A DNA stretch of 64,000 nucleotides from Arthrobacter sp. ERGS1:01 (GTDB lineage Bacteria; Actinomycetota; Actinomycetes; Actinomycetales; Micrococcaceae), in NCBI RefSeq assembly GCF_001281315.1, contig NZ_CP012479.1:1364001-1428000 (forward strand), in the 5' to 3' direction. Made by a program: the position numbers and the translations under genes. Every line of letters begins with the position of its first letter. Within the stretch, counting starts at the first letter, position 1. Under the pieces are notes generated by a model, which had not been told where the DNA came from, ran no database searches, and was given only the letters and a program-made list of their open reading frames with translations. Shown here piece after piece: positions 59,849 to 64,000 of the stretch.

Positions 59849-61855
59849 ATGAGTAGCCACAGCGGATCGAACAGGTACGGCCGCTATGCCGGCGGGCCGG
59901 ACCCGCTCGCGCCGCCGGTCGATTTGGCCGAGGCCCTCGACGCGATCGCCGAGGACGTCATGAGCGGATACTCCCCGCAACAGGCCCTGCGGGAGTACCT
60001 GCGCCGGGGCACGGGCAAACGTGCCGGGCTGGACAACCTGGCCGGGCGCGTCCAGCAGCGCCGCCGGGAACTGCTGGGCCGGCACCAGCTGGACGGCACA
60101 CTCAACGAGGTCCGGAAACTTCTTGAGACGGCGGTCCTGGAGGAACGTAAACAGCTGGCCCGTGACGTCGCGATGGACGACACCGATAGGGCGTTCCGGG
60201 AGATGGAGCTGGCGAACCTTCCCCAGTCCACAGCGGCGGCAGTCAATGAGCTTGCCAACTACGATTGGCAGTCAAGCAGCGCCAGGGAGGCCTACGAACA
60301 GATCAAGGACCTGCTGGGCCGCGAGCTCCTCGACCAACGGTTCGCCGGCATGAAGGAGGCACTGGAAAGCGCCACCGCCGAGGACCGCGCCGAGGTCAAC
60401 CACATGCTGGCGGACCTCAATGAGCTCCTCGGCAAGCATGGGCGCGGCGAAGACACCGACGCCGACTTCCAGGAGTTCATGGACCGGCACGGGCAGTTCT
60501 TTCCGGAGAACCCGCAATCCGTCGAGGAGTTGATCGACGCATTGGCGCAGCGGGCGGCGGCGGCCCAGCGGCTGATGCAGTCGATGTCCGCGGAGCAGCG
60601 TGAGGAACTCATGCGGCTCTCCGCCCAAGCGTTTGGCTCTCCGGAGCTCATGGGCCAGCTCGAGCAGCTGGACGCGAATCTGCAGGCGCTGCGGCCCGGC
60701 GAAGATTGGTCGGGGTCCGAACGGTTCAAGGGTCAGGAGGGGCTTGGGCTGGGCGACGGCACCGGTGTGATCCAGGACCTTGCCGAGCTCGACCAGCTAG
60801 CCGAGCAGCTCGCCCAGAACCACAACGGTGCGGGCCTGGATGACCTTGACCTGGACGCCCTGGCCCGGCAATTGGGCGAGAAGGCCGCGATCTCGGCCCG
60901 CAGGCTCGCCGAGATCGAGCGGGCCCTGCACGACGGCGGCTATCTGCGCCGCGGCGGCGACGGCGAGCTGCGGTTGTCGCCGTCGGCCCTGCGGCGGCTC
61001 GGGAAGTCACTGTTGCAGGATGCCGCCCGGCAGATCTCCGGACGGCAGGGCAGCCGGGACACCCGCAGCGCCGGGATGGCCGGCGAGCAGACGGGCGCCA
61101 GCCGTGAATGGCAGTTTGGGGATGCCGAGCCGTGGGATGTCACCACCACGATGGTCAATGCGATTCAGCGCACGATCGCGGCCGGCGGCGATCCGCGCCA
61201 CGGCCTGCGCCTCGCGGTGGGAGACATTGAGGTCAAGGAAACGGAGGCCCGCACCCAGGCGGCCGTGGTCCTGCTCGTCGACGTGTCGTTCTCCATGGCG
61301 GCGGAGGGGCGCTGGGTGCCGATGAAACGCACCGCCCTCGCCCTGCACCAGCTGGTGACGACGCGGTTCCGCGGCGACCGGCTCCAACTCATCACGTTCG
61401 GCCGCTTCGCCCAGTCCATGGATATTGGCGAACTCACGGCGCTGCCGTCCCTGCGGGATCAGGGCACCAACCTGCACCACGGGTTGTTGCTCGCCAACCG
61501 ATTCTTCCGTCAGTATCCGACGATGGCGCACATCCTCCTCGTGGTGACCGACGGCGAACCCACCGCGCGCCTGGCCGCGGACGGCGAAGCGCTGTTCGAC
61601 TGGCCGCCGGAGCCGGAGACCATCCGGGTCACGGTGGCCGAGCTCGACCGGCTCGGCCGGGCCGGCACCCAGGCCACGTTCTTCCGGCTTGGCGACGATC
61701 CCGAGCTTGAACGCTTCCTGCAGCGGGTGTCGCGCCGCATCGGTGGCCGCGTGGTCTCCCCGGACACCGGGGACCTTGGCGGCGCCGTGGTGGGGGAGTA
61801 CCTGCGCGCCCACTTCCACCGATATGAGGGCGACGACGCCGGTTGGGCCCCGTAG
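59849..61855 (+). CDS. VWA-domain protein, partner of the MoxR-like ATPase
   Basis: A 668-aa protein. The long helical N-terminal two thirds are rich in Gln/Arg/Glu (for example LAGRVQQRRRELLGRHQL); the C-terminal VWA domain has MIDAS DVSFSM (DxSxS), LPSLRDQGTNLHHGL (Thr) and LLVVTDGEP (Asp). No signal peptide. With the upstream ATPase it resembles the BchI/BchD and MoxR-VWA pairs. Target unknown. Confidence 0.92.
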   Translation: MSSHSGSNRYGRYAGGPDPLAPPVDLAEALDAIAEDVMSGYSPQQALREYLRRGTGKRAGLDNLAGRVQQRRRELLGRHQLDGTLNEVRKLLETAVLEERKQLARDVAMDDTDRAFREMELANLPQSTAAAVNELANYDWQSSSAREAYEQIKDLLGRELLDQRFAGMKEALESATAEDRAEVNHMLADLNELLGKHGRGEDTDADFQEFMDRHGQFFPENPQSVEELIDALAQRAAAAQRLMQSMSAEQREELMRLSAQAFGSPELMGQLEQLDANLQALRPGEDWSGSERFKGQEGLGLGDGTGVIQDLAELDQLAEQLAQNHNGAGLDDLDLDALARQLGEKAAISARRLAEIERALHDGGYLRRGGDGELRLSPSALRRLGKSLLQDAARQISGRQGSRDTRSAGMAGEQTGASREWQFGDAEPWDVTTTMVNAIQRTIAAGGDPRHGLRLAVGDIEVKETEARTQAAVVLLVDVSFSMAAEGRWVPMKRTALALHQLVTTRFRGDRLQLITFGRFAQSMDIGELTALPSLRDQGTNLHHGLLLANRFFRQYPTMAHILLVVTDGEPTARLAADGEALFDWPPEPETIRVTVAELDRLGRAGTQATFFRLGDDPELERFLQRVSRRIGGRVVSPDTGDLGGAVVGEYLRAHFHRYEGDDAGWAP

Positions 61856-61856
61856 G

Positions 61857-62468
61857 CTACCCGGCCTTCTTTCCGGCAGCCCAGCCGCCGAGCGCACCCT
61901 TGAATGTCGCCATGAGGCGCGCGCTGGCCTGGGCCGGGCTGAGCCCGAGGGTGTCGATCAGGTCGAAGATTTCGCGGGGGTCGAAGAGAATGTTCCACAG
62001 GAACATCGCCTCGTCGCCGAGCTCGTCCAATCCCAGTTCGGCCGCGGCCTCCCGGAGCGGACGGTCCAGGGCGTCCGCCTGGACCTGGAGGTACGCCGGA
62101 CGCTGCCGAAGCCGGGCCAGGTATCCCTCCGGAGACCTGGTGTGGACCATGGCGGCGCCATTCTTGACGACCAGCAGCACCCACTTCAGGCTCACGGCCT
62201 CCAGGAGCGGCAGCCCGTTGATCGTAAGTTTCTGGCTGTACTCGCTCAGCTGGAGTCCGACGTCGTACCGGTAGGCGGTGAGGACATCGGCGACCGAGTT
62301 GAAGTGGCGGTAGGCGGTGGCCGTGGAGATCTCTGCATGGCGGGCAAGGTCCACCATGTTGATGGGACCGTCCATGGTCGCGAACAGTTCCCCGGCAGCA
62401 CGGATGAGGTGTTTGCGGTTGCGTTTGGTGTCGCTTCTGACCTTGCCGGTCACTGGTGCTTCGGTCAT
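61857..62468 (-). CDS. TetR-family regulator
   Basis: A 203-aa TetR regulator: RNRKHLIRAAGELFATMDGP, then HTH MVDLARHAEISTATAYRHFN. The C-terminal ligand domain is unassigned. The ATG at 62468 is preferred over an upstream TTG. Its stop lies one base from the stop of the convergent VWA gene. Confidence 0.92.
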   Translation of the reverse strand: MTEAPVTGKVRSDTKRNRKHLIRAAGELFATMDGPINMVDLARHAEISTATAYRHFNSVADVLTAYRYDVGLQLSEYSQKLTINGLPLLEAVSLKWVLLVVKNGAAMVHTRSPEGYLARLRQRPAYLQVQADALDRPLREAAAELGLDELGDEAMFLWNILFDPREIFDLIDTLGLSPAQASARLMATFKGALGGWAAGKKAG

Positions 62469-62615
62469 TGGCCCCAACCCTGCTTGTTCGTGGTTCCCGT
62501 CGAGCCCGGTCCCGTTGCCGGGAAGGCAACGTCCGGGGCATCCTCATTTGAGAATACGTTCGCAGATAGGCGCCGTCAACTCGTTGCCGGCGGGTTGCCC
62601 GACTGCGATTTCGGG

Positions 62616-63617
62616 TTACGCCGCCGCAACGGTCATCGGCAGCCCGGCGGCGGTAAAGGCGCTCCGCACGGCATCTTCGAGGACGTTCAATTCGTGTTCC
62701 CGGTACCGAAGCGCCCGGATCGCGTCCGCCTGCCGGACCCAATTGAAGGTCAGCCGGCGCCCGGGACCGGCCTGGCCCAACATGGACTGGGCCGCCGTCG
62801 TGGCAAAGGCGACGATGGGGTAGCCGGCCGTCAGGGTCCGGTAACGGCCCAGGATGATCAGCTCGTCGGAGTGCGGGATCTCGATCGCACCGACCGGGAC
62901 GCCGTGGGAAACAATTTCGCCCAGGCCCTGGGGGTGCAGGACCGGCCCGTCAAGCCGAAGGCCGACATGGTCGGACCGGCCCCCGACCGTGTACATGGAC
63001 GAGGCCATGAGTTCCCTGATCCCCGGCGTGGCCGCCATTTCCGGCCCCTCGACGACGTCGACCGTCCAGATCCCACTCGAGATGGTGGGGATCGGCACCG
63101 GCAGCCGAAAAAGCATTTGGTCAAAATAGGCGTGCGAATAGCCGCTGTTTGCCGTCTTGAGCGTGACCGTGTCCCCGGCGGAGAGCTTTTGCCCGAAGCC
63201 CATGCGGGCATCGGGTGCGCAGCTGCCCATGAATCGTTCGGAGCCGATCGTGCCGGCCACGGCCAGGTACGAACGGACTCCCTCGGCGGCATTCGAGATG
63301 GTGACCTTGGCTCCCGCCGGCACCCGGGTCGGCGTCCAGAGCGGAGCCGTGCAGCCGGCGACGGTGAATTCCGCGGGGGTGCCGGTGACGGCGATGAGGA
63401 TGTCGCTGTCCGGGACGAAGGAGAAACGCCCACCCATGATTTCGATGCATGCCGCGTCGCGGGGGTTGCCGACCAGGATATTGCCGACAGTGGCCGAATG
63501 CTGGTCCGCGGCCCCTCCGCTGGGAACACCGAGGGCCTCGGCGTTGTGGCGCCCAAGGTCCTGGTAGGTGCTGAGCCAGCCGGACTCGGCAATCGTGAGG
63601 GCTACGAGTCTTTTCAC
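62616..63617 (-). CDS. pxpC: 5-oxoprolinase subunit C (biotin-dependent carboxyltransferase family)
   Basis: A 333-aa PxpC/KipA-type protein: LTIAESGWLSTYQDLGRHNA, GVPSGGAADQHS, NSGYSHAYF and the GRRLTFNWVRQADA end. With PxpA and PxpB it cleaves 5-oxoproline using ATP. Start GTG at 63617, overlapping the PxpB stop (GTGA), so the two are translationally coupled. PxpA is not in the window. Confidence 0.92.
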   Translation of the reverse strand: MKRLVALTIAESGWLSTYQDLGRHNAEALGVPSGGAADQHSATVGNILVGNPRDAACIEIMGGRFSFVPDSDILIAVTGTPAEFTVAGCTAPLWTPTRVPAGAKVTISNAAEGVRSYLAVAGTIGSERFMGSCAPDARMGFGQKLSAGDTVTLKTANSGYSHAYFDQMLFRLPVPIPTISSGIWTVDVVEGPEMAATPGIRELMASSMYTVGGRSDHVGLRLDGPVLHPQGLGEIVSHGVPVGAIEIPHSDELIILGRYRTLTAGYPIVAFATTAAQSMLGQAGPGRRLTFNWVRQADAIRALRYREHELNVLEDAVRSAFTAAGLPMTVAAA

Positions 63618-64000
63618 GGTGTTTCGCCTTTCACGGGGCGGAGGAATCGGCCCTCGTAACGGGCCCACTGCAACGGTCCGATGGCCGTGAAGCTCACTGA
63701 ATCGCCGGCAGCGTAGGTGATGGCCGGTTGTTCCGCGATGTCGCAGATGCGCAAGGGGGTCCGCCCGATGACCTTCCACCCGCTGGGGCCGGGGAAGGGT
63801 TGGATGATGGCATTGTTCCCCGCCACCATGATGGAACCGGCGGGGACGTTTGTCCGGGGCAGGGCGCACCTGCTGACGGGTGCCGGAAAATCGACACCGT
63901 CCATCATGGGGGCCATGGCCGCGGCCAAAAGGCTGATTCGCAGCGATGAACCGGTGAACACCCTGATGACATCCTCCGGCGCGAGTCCCAGTTCGCCCGC
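63614..64000 (-). CDS. pxpB: 5-oxoprolinase subunit B, C-terminal part (cut by window edge)
   Basis: The frame enters from the right edge (AGELGLAPEDVIRVFTGSSL) and ends at 63614. Typical PxpB/KipI stretches: CALPRTNVPAGSIMVAGNNA, PGPSGWKVIGRTPLRICD and GDSVSFTAIGP. It pairs with the PxpC gene, overlapping by 4 bp. The N-terminal part is outside the window. Confidence 0.92.
   Translation of the reverse strand, partial: AGELGLAPEDVIRVFTGSSLRISLLAAAMAPMMDGVDFPAPVSRCALPRTNVPAGSIMVAGNNAIIQPFPGPSGWKVIGRTPLRICDIAEQPAITYAAGDSVSFTAIGPLQWARYEGRFLRPVKGETP

Noticed and set aside
61689-63659. Long plus-strand frame across TetR and PxpC
   Set aside because: Antisense to two conserved families, no start signal, no recognisable domain.

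Overview
The window is GC-rich, densely coded DNA with high-GC codon use, good Shine-Dalgarno boxes (GGAG/GAGG), several GTG/TTG starts, LAxTG-type surface proteins, Tat signals and many regulator/transporter pairs. The gene content fits a soil or plant-associated actinobacterium of the Micrococcaceae (Arthrobacter-like). This is inferred from gene families, since no rRNA is present. No tRNA, rRNA, CRISPR array or prophage was seen.

Layout. 1-2.8 kb: tail of an ECF sigma factor with its DGPF/YCII partner, an ArsR-SRPBCC pair and a RibD-like reductase. 3.0-5.7 kb: four exported proteins (CHRD protein, class F sortase, cupredoxin-like lipoprotein, small lipoprotein). 5.8-16.3 kb: carbohydrate operon 1, with a DeoR-HTH/sugar-sensor regulator, an ABC importer without its own ATPase, a 2-hydroxyacid dehydrogenase, two tandem paralogous Tat-exported beta-propellers of unknown function and a mutarotase-like protein. 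16.3-20.3 kb: housekeeping genes (CDF transporter, TetR, MDR reductase) and two tiny, apparently coupled ORFs.

20.3-40.6 kb: the most coherent system, a probable plant arabinogalactan-protein (AGP) utilisation locus. It holds a secreted 1436-aa GH30/ricin/GH43 fusion, a secreted GH95 fucosidase, a second ABC importer, a LacI regulator, an intracellular GH35 beta-galactosidase, a frameshifted galE and a DUF1349 protein. Pairs of TGTTTACGTAAACA-like operators lie at four promoter regions (GH30/43, GH95, ABC importer, lacI/GH35), which makes it look like one LacI regulon: depolymerise outside, import, hydrolyse galactosides, feed the Leloir pathway. Embedded in it is a WxL/DUF916/small-LAxTG trio resembling the Firmicutes csc cell-surface cluster. 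An IS3-family element has landed exactly in the CAAG loop of the bidirectional terminator between that trio and GH95.

40.6-64 kb: a mosaic of regulator/enzyme pairs: alcohol dehydrogenase, aldo-keto reductase and MmyB-type regulator; two-component system; MMPL exporter; HtrA-like protease; quinone oxidoreductase; UBP zinc finger; epoxide hydrolase; MarR-MATE efflux operon; truncated aldo-keto reductase; GT2 glycosyltransferase with a 54-aa LAxTG mini-protein; secreted GH16; SCO1664-family protein with a remnant of a histidine phosphatase; MoxR-VWA pair; TetR; and 5-oxoprolinase subunits C and B (the latter cut by the window edge).
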